This document shows, piece by piece, positions 16,619 through 25,481 of a stretch of 61,766 nt of DNA. A program made the translations under genes and the position numbers. This DNA is from Bacillota bacterium (GTDB lineage Bacteria > Bacillota > Syntrophomonadia > Syntrophomonadales > Syntrophomonadaceae): assembly GCA_023395515.1 (NCBI GenBank), contig JAEWZB010000079.1, positions 1-61,766 of the forward strand, in the 5' to 3' direction. The stretch's first letter is position 1; the number at the start of each line of letters is the position of its first letter. Under the pieces are notes generated by a model that was not told the DNA's origin, made no database searches, and was given only the letters and a program-made list of their open reading frames with translations.

Positions 16619-18790
16619 CTAACCCCTAAACCCTCCCGCCTCACTTATAATCAAAGCTAACAAGGCGGCTCTGTCTACCAAGGAACTGCGCAATATGTAT
16701 TCATTGGCAGAGCGGCAGTCGCCTCCTATAGGTCCCAGCCCATCTAATATACCTACTCCATCAGCCACATGGCAGATATCCGAGGAACTCCAACGGAATT
16801 CTTCACCTATCCCTAAATCTAACTTTTGGGCCATGTGTTTAGCTACTTCCAGTAACATTTGACTTTTATCATTACTGGCAGTAGGTAATCTGCGAATTCC
16901 CCCGGATAGCTGGATTTTAATAAAGGAGTTATTATTTTTATTAACTACTTCCCTGATTTTGCGGTCTATAGCCTGAACATCGGTATCTTCTGAAAACCTT
17001 ACCCGAACCGCACCCCGGGCACTATAGGCGGCTGCTTCTAGCCCACTGGCAGCCTTAAGGTAAACCGGATCGACAAATAATCCTGATTCCGGCTTAGATA
17101 AACGTGATAAATTAAGGATCTTCTGGCATAGAACCTGAATTTCCTGGGATTGTCCCGGTTGACCGCTTTTAGGCTTAGTGCCTAATACATCTATAGTATA
17201 GTAACCACTGCCACATCTGGAAGTGACTACAGTATCATTTTTGCCACCGTGTTTTAATCCTAAAACTACCCCGGCCTGTTTAGAAATATTGTGGATAATA
17301 TCTTTACTATACCGGCCTTGTAAGCTATCATCAGTAGTCAATAATACTGAACAACGTATATTCTTAAGTACCCGGGCATAACGTAACGCTTGCAAGGCAT
17401 TAAGCATTACAATAATGCCGCCCTTGTTTTCAGCGATACCGGGACCTAATAAATTATTACCTTTTTCAAGATAAGCATTATGGTTTATCATTTGATAAGG
17501 AATATCCAAATGACATAATAAGAGAACATCACAAGCCGAGAATTCTGCATTGGAGAAATGTAGTATATCTCCCACCTCAACTTGGGGGAAAATTTCTTTT
17601 TTAAAACCTAATTCAGTTAATTTATTTTCTACTAGTCTTCCACATTCATTTACTCCTTCAATATTGCGAACATGAGAGTTTATTTGCACAAATTCCTGCA
17701 AATTATCTTCCATAACAAAAGCTTTATTACGCAGATAACCCTGAATGCGGGCCGAAAGCGGCAGACTCCTTTCTTTGGGAGTTATAGTAGTTTTTAAGGT
17801 TTGCATCTCGGGGCCGAAATAACGAACTGCGGCGGCTTCCAGCATACGGTTGACTAGCATGTCAAATGAATAACCATGAGCTTTAGCCTGGGCAACATAA
17901 GAACCGGTAGGGGATAAGCTGGCCATGGAATTTACTTCTAAGATATAAATATTATTATTTTCATCAACCCGGAAATCTACCCGGGCAAAATCCAATAGGC
18001 CTAAGGAATGAAAAGCCCTTTTAGCTAATTCCTGCATTTCCAAAGCTAATGAATTAGGTATAGGAGCAGGACATAATTTACCATAGTTTACATTTTGCTT
18101 GTCCTCCATAGTTTGGATGGCATAAGAATCACCTTTGAAATCTATTTCCGAAACGGGGAAAGTTTCTAAAAAGCGGCCATTGCCTAATAGCCCCACCGCA
18201 AATTCCCGGCCCGGAATAAATTCTTCCACTAAGGCTTGTTGACCGTATTCTTGTATGACAAAATCTACCGCATCCTTTAATTCCGATAAGTTATAGACTA
18301 CTTTGATTCCAAAGGAAACCGATTCCATTTTAGGTTTAACTATAGCGGGAAAGGTTACTTCTTCCCCAATTTCATTAGGACTGGAGTATACCCAATAAGT
18401 AGGAGTAGGTAAGTTGTTTCTTTGAAATAGAACTTTAGCAATTACCTTATCTAAGGCTAGAGCGTGGCCGGCCGGGCCGGAGCCTACATAAGGAACCCCT
18501 AACATTTCTAACATGGCCGGTATATGGGTATAACGGCTTTGACCCTGAATACCATAGGCCATATTAAATACTAAACCGGGACGGTTTTTGCTAATGTTAG
18601 CCGGCATAAAAGCACTTAAGCGCTCGGCAATGTACATATTGCCATCCAGAACTCTAACATGATGCCCATGCTTCTCCAAGGCTTTAGCTACATTTTCGAC
18701 GGTTTTAGGGTTGTAGTTTTCCTTGTTTTGCATACCAAATTTATTAATTACGGCTGTATGGTCTGAATTGTATATTACTGCTACTTTCAT
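16619..18790 (-). CDS. Fusion of D-Ala-D-Ala-ligase-like ATP-grasp and M20-peptidase-like domain
   Basis: About 723 aa. Residues 1-330 are an ATP-grasp unit like Ddl: Pro-Tyr-Val-Gly-Ser-Gly-Pro-Ala, Asp-Lys-Val-Ile-Ala-Lys, Val-Lys-Pro-Lys, Val-Glu-Glu-Phe-Ile-Pro-Gly-Arg-Glu, Ala-Arg-Val-Asp-Phe and Leu-Glu-Val-Asn, so ATP and Mg binding look intact. Residues about 370-720 resemble M20 peptidases (His-Leu-Asp-Ile, Gly-Pro-Gly-Ile-Ala-Glu-Asn-Lys-Gly-Gly), but the usual Asp-Glu-Glu is Asp-Asp-Ser and the last metal His is replaced (Asp-Cys-Arg-Ser-Ala-Asn-Glu). ATG at 18790 has AAGGGAG 8 bases upstream; a GTG at 18814 is less likely. Substrate unknown; amino acid or peptide ligation is inferred. 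Confidence 0.85.
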   Translation of the reverse strand: MKVAVIYNSDHTAVINKFGMQNKENYNPKTVENVAKALEKHGHHVRVLDGNMYIAERLSAFMPANISKNRPGLVFNMAYGIQGQSRYTHIPAMLEMLGVPYVGSGPAGHALALDKVIAKVLFQRNNLPTPTYWVYSSPNEIGEEVTFPAIVKPKMESVSFGIKVVYNLSELKDAVDFVIQEYGQQALVEEFIPGREFAVGLLGNGRFLETFPVSEIDFKGDSYAIQTMEDKQNVNYGKLCPAPIPNSLALEMQELAKRAFHSLGLLDFARVDFRVDENNNIYILEVNSMASLSPTGSYVAQAKAHGYSFDMLVNRMLEAAAVRYFGPEMQTLKTTITPKERSLPLSARIQGYLRNKAFVMEDNLQEFVQINSHVRNIEGVNECGRLVENKLTELGFKKEIFPQVEVGDILHFSNAEFSACDVLLLCHLDIPYQMINHNAYLEKGNNLLGPGIAENKGGIIVMLNALQALRYARVLKNIRCSVLLTTDDSLQGRYSKDIIHNISKQAGVVLGLKHGGKNDTVVTSRCGSGYYTIDVLGTKPKSGQPGQSQEIQVLCQKILNLSRLSKPESGLFVDPVYLKAASGLEAAAYSARGAVRVRFSEDTDVQAIDRKIREVVNKNNNSFIKIQLSGGIRRLPTASNDKSQMLLEVAKHMAQKLDLGIGEEFRWSSSDICHVADGVGILDGLGPIGGDCRSANEYILRSSLVDRAALLALIISEAGGFRG

Positions 18791-18977
18791 GGCATCTTTC
18801 TCCCTTATTTCCACTTGATAAGCTAATTATACTTATGGATTGAAATATAGGAAGTGAAATATTAAACCAATTTTTTTGACATTAAATTGAATGTATACAG
18901 TGTGCATAATATCTGGCGAAAAACTTGAAAAATCGGCATTTTCTTAGGAATATTATTAGTTAATTATGCAGCTTTTT

Positions 18978-18986
18978 GATATAATA
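18978..18986 (+). promoter_or_regulatory. Extended -10 promoter of the gatCAB operon
   Basis: TGATATAAT is a consensus TGn-TATAAT extended -10 element, about 98 bases upstream of the gatC start. No good -35 box is visible, as expected for extended -10 promoters. Confidence 0.5.
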
Positions 18987-19083
18987 TTGAAGGTAAATGT
19001 TTTTTTAATTATCAAAGAAAGTGAAATAATTCTTTTGATGATAGTTTAAGAAATAAAGCATTTTATGCGAGGAGGTTATATTA

Positions 19084-19368
19084 ATGGAATTGACCATTAA
19101 AGATGTGGAACAAATTGCTTTGCTCTCCCAGCTTAATTTAACTGCAGAAGAAAAGGATACTTTTGCTAGGAATTTAAGTTTTGCACTTAACTATGTAGAT
19201 AAATTACAAGAATTAAACACGGAAAATATTGAACCTATGAAACATATACTGTCTGTTTTCAATATATTTCGTCCCGATGTACTAGTACCAAGTCCGGATA
19301 GAGAAGCCATGTTATGTAATGCGGCTCTGGTTGAAGACGGATATTATAAAGTTCCTAAGATTATGTAA
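19084..19368 (+). CDS. gatC: Asp-tRNA(Asn)/Glu-tRNA(Gln) amidotransferase subunit C
   Basis: 94 aa, normal GatC length. It begins with the typical Ile-Lys-Asp-Val-Glu-Gln-Ile-Ala-Leu-Leu-Ser-Gln-Leu-Asn-Leu and ends with Tyr-Lys-Val-Pro-Lys-Ile-Met, the GatC tail. GatC stabilises GatA and bridges it to GatB. AGGAGG lies before the ATG. First gene of the gatCAB block; gatA follows after 15 bases. Confidence 0.97.
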   Translation: MELTIKDVEQIALLSQLNLTAEEKDTFARNLSFALNYVDKLQELNTENIEPMKHILSVFNIFRPDVLVPSPDREAMLCNAALVEDGYYKVPKIM

Positions 19369-19383
19369 TGGGAGTGAAAAATA

Positions 19384-20832
19384 ATGCAAATTTATGAACT
19401 GACCCTGCAGGATTTACTAGCTAAGCTTAGTAAAAAAGAAATATCGTCTCCCGAAATTGTGGAATCCTGTTTAAATCGTATTAATATGGTAGATGGACAG
19501 GTACAAGCTTTTTTAACGGTTACCGGTGATTTAGCGGTAAAACAAGCTCAAGATTATGAAAAGAAATATGCAGATAAAGTATTAAAAGGGATTCCTTATG
19601 CTTTAAAGGATGATATTTGTACTAATGGGGTAAGAACTACCAGTGCTTCAAAGATGCTGGAAAATTTTATTCCCCAATATGATGCTACGGTAGTCAAGCT
19701 GCTTCAGGAACAAGGCGGAAGCCTGTTAGGAAAGCTTAATATGGATGAAATGTCTATGGGAGTTTCTTCCGAACAGTCAGCTTTTCATCCTACCTGCAAT
19801 CCTTGGGATTTAAAGAGAGTAGCAGGAGGTTCTTCCGGAGGTGCGGCGGCGGCAGTTGCTGCTGATGAAATTCCTTTTGCTCTGGGGACAGATGCCAATG
19901 GTGCTATACGTCAACCGGCTTCTTTTTGCGGAGTAGTAGGATTTAAGCCTACTTATGGCCGAGTTTCCCGGTTAGGAGTTATAGCCTATGCTTCTTCTCT
20001 GGAACAGGTAGGGGTATTAAGCAAGAATGTGGCCGATAGTGCCACGGTAATGAATATTATTGCGGGTAAGGACCCCTATGACACTACTAGTGTGGATATA
20101 CCGGTTCCTGATTATACAGCATTAGATGCTGATATGAAGGGAATGAAAATAGGTTTTCCTAAAGAGTTCTTTCATAAAGATGTGGATGCGGAAGTTAAAG
20201 CGGCGGTTTTAGCCGCACTTAAGCAGTATGAAGCTAGGGGAGCAATTGTGGAGGAAATATCACTGCCCCACAGTGAATATGCTCTGCCGGCTTATTATAT
20301 AATTGCCTGTGCGGAAGCCAGCACGAATTTAGCCAAGTTGGACGGAGTTCAATTGGGACTGTGTGATACTAAGGCGGAAAATATTTGGGACCTGTATAGC
20401 AATTCTCGAGCTATGGGTTTAGGAGACGAAGTTAAGCAAAGAATTATGTTTGGAACTTATGTTTTAAGTGCAGGACAATATGAAAAATATTATCTGCAAG
20501 CTTTAAAGGTAAGGCGCCTGGTACATGATGATTTTGTCAAAGTTTTTAAGGATTTTGACTTAATTATTTCACCGGCAACGGCCGGTACGGCTCCTAAATT
20601 AGGGGAGACGCCCGAAAGCGCTTTATCTTACATAAATGATATATTGACCATTCCGGTTAATATGGCAGGTTTACCGGCCATATCAGTCCCCTGCGGCCTG
20701 ATAAATAATTTACCGATGGGAATGCAGATTATAGGTAAACCTTTTGCCGAAGGAACTATTTTAAAAGCCGCTTATGCCTTTGAACAAATGAATGATTACT
20801 ATAAACAAAAACCCAGCTTGGGGGTGTATTAA
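19384..20832 (+). CDS. gatA: Glu-tRNA(Gln) amidotransferase subunit A
   Basis: 482 aa. An amidase-signature enzyme that releases ammonia from glutamine or asparagine. The catalytic Ser-cisSer-Lys triad is in place: Lys in Ala-Leu-Lys-Asp-Asp, and the Gly-Gly-Ser-Ser-Gly-Gly stretch followed by Gly-Thr-Asp-Ala-Asn-Gly-Ala-Ile-Arg-Gln-Pro-Ala. The usual Gly-Ser-Ile-Arg is Gly-Ala-Ile-Arg here, a notable substitution in the nucleophile region. Stop codon abuts the gatB ATG, so the genes are translationally coupled. It works with GatB to make Gln-tRNA(Gln) from Glu-tRNA(Gln). Confidence 0.96.
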   Translation: MQIYELTLQDLLAKLSKKEISSPEIVESCLNRINMVDGQVQAFLTVTGDLAVKQAQDYEKKYADKVLKGIPYALKDDICTNGVRTTSASKMLENFIPQYDATVVKLLQEQGGSLLGKLNMDEMSMGVSSEQSAFHPTCNPWDLKRVAGGSSGGAAAAVAADEIPFALGTDANGAIRQPASFCGVVGFKPTYGRVSRLGVIAYASSLEQVGVLSKNVADSATVMNIIAGKDPYDTTSVDIPVPDYTALDADMKGMKIGFPKEFFHKDVDAEVKAAVLAALKQYEARGAIVEEISLPHSEYALPAYYIIACAEASTNLAKLDGVQLGLCDTKAENIWDLYSNSRAMGLGDEVKQRIMFGTYVLSAGQYEKYYLQALKVRRLVHDDFVKVFKDFDLIISPATAGTAPKLGETPESALSYINDILTIPVNMAGLPAISVPCGLINNLPMGMQIIGKPFAEGTILKAAYAFEQMNDYYKQKPSLGVY

Positions 20833-22281
20833 ATGTATAGTGGATACGAAACAGTCATAGGATTAGAAGTACATGCGGAGTTAAAAACTAAAACTAAAAT
20901 ATTTTGCACTTGTTCTACTGAGTTCGGGGCCGAGCCTAATACGCAAATATGTCCCGGATGTGCAGGTTTTCCAGGAACCCTACCGGTTTTAAATGAAAAA
21001 GTGGTAGATTATGCGATTAAAACCGGTTTAGCACTTAATTGTGAAATCGCCGAATATTGTATATTTGACCGTAAGAGCTATTTTTATCCTGATTTGCCTC
21101 GGGCTTATCAAATATCCCAGTTAGATTTTCCCGTCTGCCAAAAAGGCTATTTAGACATAGAGGTAGGGGGAAAGAAAAAAAGAATAGGTATTACCCGAGC
21201 CCATATGGAAGAAGATGCTGGAAAGCTAGTACATCAGGGTACGATTACTAATTCCCCCTTTTCATTAGTAGATTTAAACCGTTCGGGAATGCCCCTTATG
21301 GAAATAGTTTCCGAACCGGATATGAGAAGTGCTGAAGAAGCCAAAATTTATTTAGGCAAGCTGCGTTCAGTTTTATTATTTGCGGGAGTATCAGATTGTA
21401 AAATGCAGGAAGGCTCTTTGCGCTGTGATGCTAATGTCTCCGTCCGGCCTATAGGGGAAACCAAGCTGGGGACCAGGGTGGAAATTAAAAATCTTAATTC
21501 TTTCAGATCTCTGGAAAGAGCTATTGAATATGAAGCTAAGCGGCAGATTGAGGCTATTGAAGACGGCGAAGAACTGTTCCAGGAAACTAGAACCTGGGAT
21601 GAAGAAAAGCAAGTTACCCGGTCTATGCGTAAGAAGGAAGAAGCTAATGATTACCGCTATTTTCCTGATCCCGACTTACTGCCGGTCAGAATCAGTCCGG
21701 AATGGATAGAACGTATTCATCGTGAAATGCCGGAACTGCCTGAACAAGCGCAAAAGCGGCTAGTTGAGAACTTTGGGCTGTCGGAATATGATGCGGGCAT
21801 TTTAACTTCAACACCTGAATTTCTGGCATTTTTTGATGAGAGCAGTAAGCTTTATGCTGATGCCAAAGCAATTGCTAATTGGATGATGGGAGAACTTAGC
21901 AGATTGCTTAATAATGCCAACCTGGAAATAAATAATAGTAAAATATCTCCGCAAAATTTAACGAATCTTCTAAAACTTATTGACCAGAGCGTAATAAGTG
22001 TTACAATGGCTAAAAACGTTTTTGAAGAGATGTTTGCTACCGGAGGTCAACCGGAAGATATTGTAAAGGAAAAGGGATTAGCCCAAATTTCAGATGAAGA
22101 TACCTTAACTAGGGTGATTGACGAGATTGTGTCGGGTAATCCTAAAGTGGTTGAGGATTATAAACAAGGCAAGGAAAAGGCTTTAGGATTTTTCGTAGGT
22201 CAAGTTATGAAGGCAACTAAAGGCCAGGCTAATCCTGCTGTGGTAAACAAGTTATTGAAAGAGCGTTTAAGCAGGGAGTGA
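20833..22281 (+). CDS. gatB: Glu-tRNA(Gln) amidotransferase subunit B
   Basis: 482 aa. The GatB kinase-like cradle is clear: Glu-Thr-Val-Ile-Gly-Leu-Glu-Val-His-Ala-Glu-Leu, Cys-Pro-Gly-Cys-Ala-Gly-Phe-Pro-Gly-Thr-Leu-Pro, Asp-Arg-Lys-Ser-Tyr-Phe-Tyr-Pro-Asp-Leu-Pro, and Met-Gln-Glu-Gly-Ser-Leu-Arg-Cys-Asp-Ala-Asn-Val-Ser. The C-terminal YqeY-like tail is complete. GatB activates the tRNA-bound glutamate with ATP. It starts directly after the gatA stop and ends 4 bases before the citrate-synthase-like gene, so the operon continues into central metabolism. Confidence 0.98.
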   Translation: MYSGYETVIGLEVHAELKTKTKIFCTCSTEFGAEPNTQICPGCAGFPGTLPVLNEKVVDYAIKTGLALNCEIAEYCIFDRKSYFYPDLPRAYQISQLDFPVCQKGYLDIEVGGKKKRIGITRAHMEEDAGKLVHQGTITNSPFSLVDLNRSGMPLMEIVSEPDMRSAEEAKIYLGKLRSVLLFAGVSDCKMQEGSLRCDANVSVRPIGETKLGTRVEIKNLNSFRSLERAIEYEAKRQIEAIEDGEELFQETRTWDEEKQVTRSMRKKEEANDYRYFPDPDLLPVRISPEWIERIHREMPELPEQAQKRLVENFGLSEYDAGILTSTPEFLAFFDESSKLYADAKAIANWMMGELSRLLNNANLEINNSKISPQNLTNLLKLIDQSVISVTMAKNVFEEMFATGGQPEDIVKEKGLAQISDEDTLTRVIDEIVSGNPKVVEDYKQGKEKALGFFVGQVMKATKGQANPAVVNKLLKERLSRE

Positions 22282-22285
22282 TTTA

Positions 22286-23458
22286 ATGTTACTAGATAGA
22301 ATTAACCGTGACTGGTTTCAAGAAGATGATGCCAAGATAAGTATAGTTGATACTACTCTGCGCGATGGAGAACAGACTGCAGGAGTTGTTTTTGCTAATG
22401 CTGAGAAAATTCGTATTGCCAAATATTTAGACCAAATTGGGGTAGACCAGATTGAAGCCGGTATCCCCGTAATGGGTGGCTTTGAGAAAGATTGCATTAA
22501 ACATATTGTAAGCTTAGGCCTTAAATCGAGCATTATGGCTTGGAATAGAGCGGTAATACCTGATATTAAGGAATCGATTAGTTGTGGGGTAGATGCAGTA
22601 GCTATTTCTATATCAACTTCCGATATTCACATTGAACATAAGCTTAAAACTACTCGTCAGGATGTATTGCTAAGAATGGCGGAGGCCGTAAAGTTTGCTA
22701 AAGATAATAACCTTTATGTATCGGTAAACGCAGAAGATGCTTCTCGCTCTAATGCCGATTTTCTTACGGAATTTGCCTTAACGGCCAAGAATGCCGGAGC
22801 GAATCGACTGCGTTTTTGTGATACCGTAGGAATTTTAACCCCATTGACTTCTTATCGCTATATAAAAACTCTTATTGACGCGGTAGGTCTGCCTATTGAA
22901 ATGCATACTCACAATGATTTTGGTATGGCTACTGCTAATGCTTTAGCCGGCGTTTATGCGGGAGCCAGCTATGTAGGGGTTACCGTTAATGGCCTAGGGG
23001 AAAGAGCAGGTAATGCTTGTTTGCAGGAAATTATCATGGGCTTAAAGTATTTACTGGAAGTCAAATGTGGTTATGATACTACACTCTTTAAAGAGATAGC
23101 TGAATATGTAGCTAAGGCCTCAGGTCGTCTGCTGCCGGTAAGTAAGCCTATTGTAGGTTCTAATATATTTGCTCATGAATCGGGGATTCATGGGGATGGA
23201 GTCATAAAAAATCCGCTGACTTATGAGGTTTTTACCCCGGAAGAAGTGGGCTTGGAAAGACAAATGGTAATTGGCAAGCACTCCGGTTCTAATTCGATTA
23301 AGTCCAAGTTTAGCAAGGAATATGGAATTGAACTTAACGAGGAAGAATCTAAGGTGATTTTAAAACGGGCCCGAGAGTTATCTATAGATCTTAAAAGATC
23401 ATTATTTGATAAAGAGCTAATGTATATATATGAAGATTATGCAAAAGAGGGGAGATAA
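22286..23458 (+). CDS. Probable Re-citrate synthase (LeuA/NifV-like condensing enzyme)
   Basis: 390 aa, a DRE-TIM metallolyase. Asp22-Thr-Thr-Leu-Arg-Asp-Gly-Glu-Gln supplies the catalytic Arg and metal Asp; His207-Thr-His209-Asn-Asp supplies the metal His pair; Asn-Gly-Leu-Gly-Glu-Arg-Ala-Gly-Asn-Ala and a Gly-Ile-His-Gly-Asp-Gly segment follow. It lacks the C-terminal LeuA regulatory domain, like NifV/homocitrate synthases. The next genes encode an aconitase-type dehydratase and NADP-isocitrate dehydrogenase, so oxaloacetate plus acetyl-CoA to citrate (Re-face enzyme of Clostridium kluyveri type) is the best reading. Homocitrate synthase remains an alternative. It starts 4 bases after gatB. 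Confidence 0.72.
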   Translation: MLLDRINRDWFQEDDAKISIVDTTLRDGEQTAGVVFANAEKIRIAKYLDQIGVDQIEAGIPVMGGFEKDCIKHIVSLGLKSSIMAWNRAVIPDIKESISCGVDAVAISISTSDIHIEHKLKTTRQDVLLRMAEAVKFAKDNNLYVSVNAEDASRSNADFLTEFALTAKNAGANRLRFCDTVGILTPLTSYRYIKTLIDAVGLPIEMHTHNDFGMATANALAGVYAGASYVGVTVNGLGERAGNACLQEIIMGLKYLLEVKCGYDTTLFKEIAEYVAKASGRLLPVSKPIVGSNIFAHESGIHGDGVIKNPLTYEVFTPEEVGLERQMVIGKHSGSNSIKSKFSKEYGIELNEEESKVILKRARELSIDLKRSLFDKELMYIYEDYAKEGR

Positions 23459-23460
23459 AG

Positions 23461-24723
23461 TTGGGCAAAACCATCGTAGAAAAAATCTTGTCTAACAAAA
23501 GTGGGCAAGATGTTAGGGCTAATGATATTGTAGTAGCTAATTTAGATTTTGTAATGGGGCAGGATGGAACCTCGCCTTTAGCCATCAGGGCTTTTAATGA
23601 TATGCAGGCTAAAAGCGTATTTGATCCCGGGCGGGTAGCTATGGTTATTGACCATAGTGCTCCTAGTCCTTTAGAAGGGGTATCAGAATTACATCATCAA
23701 ATGCGGACTTTTGCTGATGCACAAAACATTCACTTTTATGATATTGGGGATGGAGTTTGTCATCAATTAGTACCTGAGCAAGGGCATATTGTTCCGGGTA
23801 ATTTAGTTATCGGAGCTGATTCCCATACTTGCACTTACGGGGCTATAAATGTTTTCTCTACCGGAGTAGGGTCGACTGATTTAGCCGCCGGATTAATTTC
23901 AGGTAAGCTTTGGTTTAAGGTACCGGAAACTTTTAAGTTTGTGCTTAATGGCAAGCTGCCTAAAGGTGTTTATTCTAAAGACCTTATCTTATATTTAATC
24001 GGTGATGTTACGGCTGATGGGGCCACCTATATGGCGGCTGAGTATGTAGGGGAGGCCATAGATGAGCTTTCCATAGAATCCCGCTTTACCATTAGTAATA
24101 TGGCTATAGAAATGGGCGCTAAATGTGGGCTAATGGAAGCTGACCAGAAAACTATCGAATGGGTAAAAGCCCATAGTAATAAAGAATTTGTCCCGGTCAA
24201 GGCTGATGCGGATGCAGTTTACGCTCAAGTAAAAGAATACGATGTATCTAATCTGGCTCCTCAAATAGCTATGCCTCATACGGTAGACAATGTAACTAAC
24301 GTAGAAGAAGTTAGTAATATTGTAGTAAAGCAGGGTGTTATTGGGACATGTACTAATGGCAGAATTGAAGATTTACGCATAGCTGCCCAAATTCTAAAAG
24401 GCCAGAAGTTAAATAAAGGAACCCGTTTAATTATAGCTCCTGCTTCCCGGCAAATAATGCTGCAGGCTATGCGGGAAAATTTACTGGAGATTTTTGTTGA
24501 AGCTGGTGCCGCCGTGGTAACTCCCGGTTGTGGACCTTGTGTAGGCACTCATAATGGTGTGCCTTCGGATGGAGAAAATGTTATATCAACTGCTAACCGT
24601 AATTTTAAAGGTAGAATGGGAAATAACAAAGCCTTTGTTTACTTAGGCTCTCCAGCTACAGTAGCAGCTTCCATGCTAACCGGAAGAATTACTGATCCCA
24701 GAGAATTCTTATCCGATGACTAA
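23461..24723 (+). CDS. Aconitase/isopropylmalate dehydratase-type large subunit
   Basis: 420 aa, the LeuC/homoaconitase-large-subunit type. Three Cys for the 4Fe-4S cluster are visible: one in Gly-Thr-Cys-Thr-Asn-Gly-Arg, two in Pro-Gly-Cys-Gly-Pro-Cys-Val-Gly. Ala-Asp-Ser-His-Thr-Cys-Thr-Tyr-Gly and Gly-Val-Gly-Ser-Thr-Asp are the usual substrate-region motifs. Next to isocitrate dehydrogenase it more likely isomerises citrate to isocitrate than isopropylmalate. The start is TTG, 6 bases after GAGGGGAG and 2 bases after the synthase stop. The small subunit gene is separated by 197 bases containing a palindromic element. Confidence 0.85.
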   Translation: MGKTIVEKILSNKSGQDVRANDIVVANLDFVMGQDGTSPLAIRAFNDMQAKSVFDPGRVAMVIDHSAPSPLEGVSELHHQMRTFADAQNIHFYDIGDGVCHQLVPEQGHIVPGNLVIGADSHTCTYGAINVFSTGVGSTDLAAGLISGKLWFKVPETFKFVLNGKLPKGVYSKDLILYLIGDVTADGATYMAAEYVGEAIDELSIESRFTISNMAIEMGAKCGLMEADQKTIEWVKAHSNKEFVPVKADADAVYAQVKEYDVSNLAPQIAMPHTVDNVTNVEEVSNIVVKQGVIGTCTNGRIEDLRIAAQILKGQKLNKGTRLIIAPASRQIMLQAMRENLLEIFVEAGAAVVTPGCGPCVGTHNGVPSDGENVISTANRNFKGRMGNNKAFVYLGSPATVAASMLTGRITDPREFLSDD

Positions 24724-24724
24724 T

Positions 24725-24891
24725 CTGCCCTAAGACCCCCGCCTCTATAGGCGGCGGGCATCCAAGGGCAGCTAAGTCCCTGGATTCGTGCGACTAAGAT
24801 TCAGGTGGAGTTTTAACTCCATTATAAAAAGGTGAGCACAGCGAACATAAAATCAGTAGTCCTGTAAGGGCTCCACCTGAATCAAGTCTTA
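24725..24891. repeat. Palindromic IS605-end-like element A inside the operon
   Basis: The gap between the two dehydratase subunit genes holds nested palindromes: CTGCCC (24725-24730) with GGGCAG (24766-24771) around CCGCC-TCTATA-GGCGG, then GATTCAGGTGGAG (24798-24810) with CTCCACCTGAATC (24871-24883), flanked by CGACT and AAGTC. The same order (CCTAAG..CCTCTATA hairpin, then GACTT..ATTCAG..CTGAAT..AAGTC) recurs at 57703-57796. This resembles non-coding ends of IS200/IS605-type elements; no transposase or TnpB gene is present. Identity is inferred. Confidence 0.5.
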
Positions 24892-24920
24892 CTTTATAAT
24901 TAAGGAGTAGGAGGAGGAAC

Positions 24921-25421
24921 ATGGACTTAAAAGGTAAGGTTCATAAATTTGGGGATGATGTAAATACCGATTATATCATTTCCGGTCGTCATAAATTTAA
25001 AACCCTGGATATGAAGGAACTGGCTAAATACGTTATGGAAGACTTAGATCCTGAGTTTTATAACAAGGTTACTCCGGGGGACTTTATTGTAGCGGGGCGT
25101 AATTTTGGTTGTGGATCTTCCCGGGAACAAGCTCCTTTAGCTATTATAAATGCTAATGTAAGTGCGGTAATTGCCAAATCCTTTGCCCGGATTTTTTACC
25201 GCAACTGTATAAATACCGGGTTACCGGTTATCGAATGTGATACTGATCAGATTGACCCGGGTGATGAGCTGGTAGTAGATTTGCAAGGTGGGATATTGCA
25301 CAATAAGACTAAAGGAATTGAGTTAAAAATAACTCCATTACCGGACGTAATGCTCAAGATTCTTTCCGATGGCGGGTTAGTAGAGCATTTTAAGAAATAT
25401 GGCACTTTTAATTTTGACTAA
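24921..25421 (+). CDS. Aconitase/isopropylmalate dehydratase-type small subunit
   Basis: 166 aa, swivelling domain of LeuD/HacB type. Asp-Asp-Val-Asn-Thr-Asp-Tyr-Ile-Ile-Ser-Gly-Arg and Gly-Arg-Asn-Phe-Gly-Cys-Gly-Ser-Ser-Arg-Glu-Gln-Ala are diagnostic. The short 166-residue form is that of archaeal/clostridial isomerase subunits. The Tyr-Ile-Ile loop after Thr-Asp is the substrate-specificity region; I cannot assign specificity from it. It pairs with the large subunit encoded before the palindromic element. AGGAGGAGG-like sequence precedes the ATG. Confidence 0.88.
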   Translation: MDLKGKVHKFGDDVNTDYIISGRHKFKTLDMKELAKYVMEDLDPEFYNKVTPGDFIVAGRNFGCGSSREQAPLAIINANVSAVIAKSFARIFYRNCINTGLPVIECDTDQIDPGDELVVDLQGGILHNKTKGIELKITPLPDVMLKILSDGGLVEHFKKYGTFNFD

Positions 25422-25425
25422 ATAG

Positions 25426-25449
25426 AAGGGGAGTAAAAGCTCCCCTTTG
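25426..25449 (+). terminator. Hairpin between dehydratase small subunit and icd
   Basis: AAGGGGAG (25426-25433) pairs with CTCCCCTT (25440-25447), followed only by TGTTAT. It may attenuate or protect the transcript rather than end it. Confidence 0.5.
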
Positions 25450-25481
25450 TTATAAATGATATTGTAAGGAGGTATTTACTA

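Noticed and set aside
18905..18935. A possible sigma-54 promoter before gatC (TGGCGAAAAACTTGA)
   Set aside because: The -12 part reads TTGA instead of TTGC, and an extended -10 sigma-A element lies closer to gatC.
22286..25421. Leucine biosynthesis (leuA, leuC, leuD)
   Set aside because: The synthase lacks the LeuA regulatory domain, no leuB-like gene is present, and an Icd with the NADP-type Lys-Tyr pair follows. A citrate-based route fits better, although LeuCD activity cannot be excluded.
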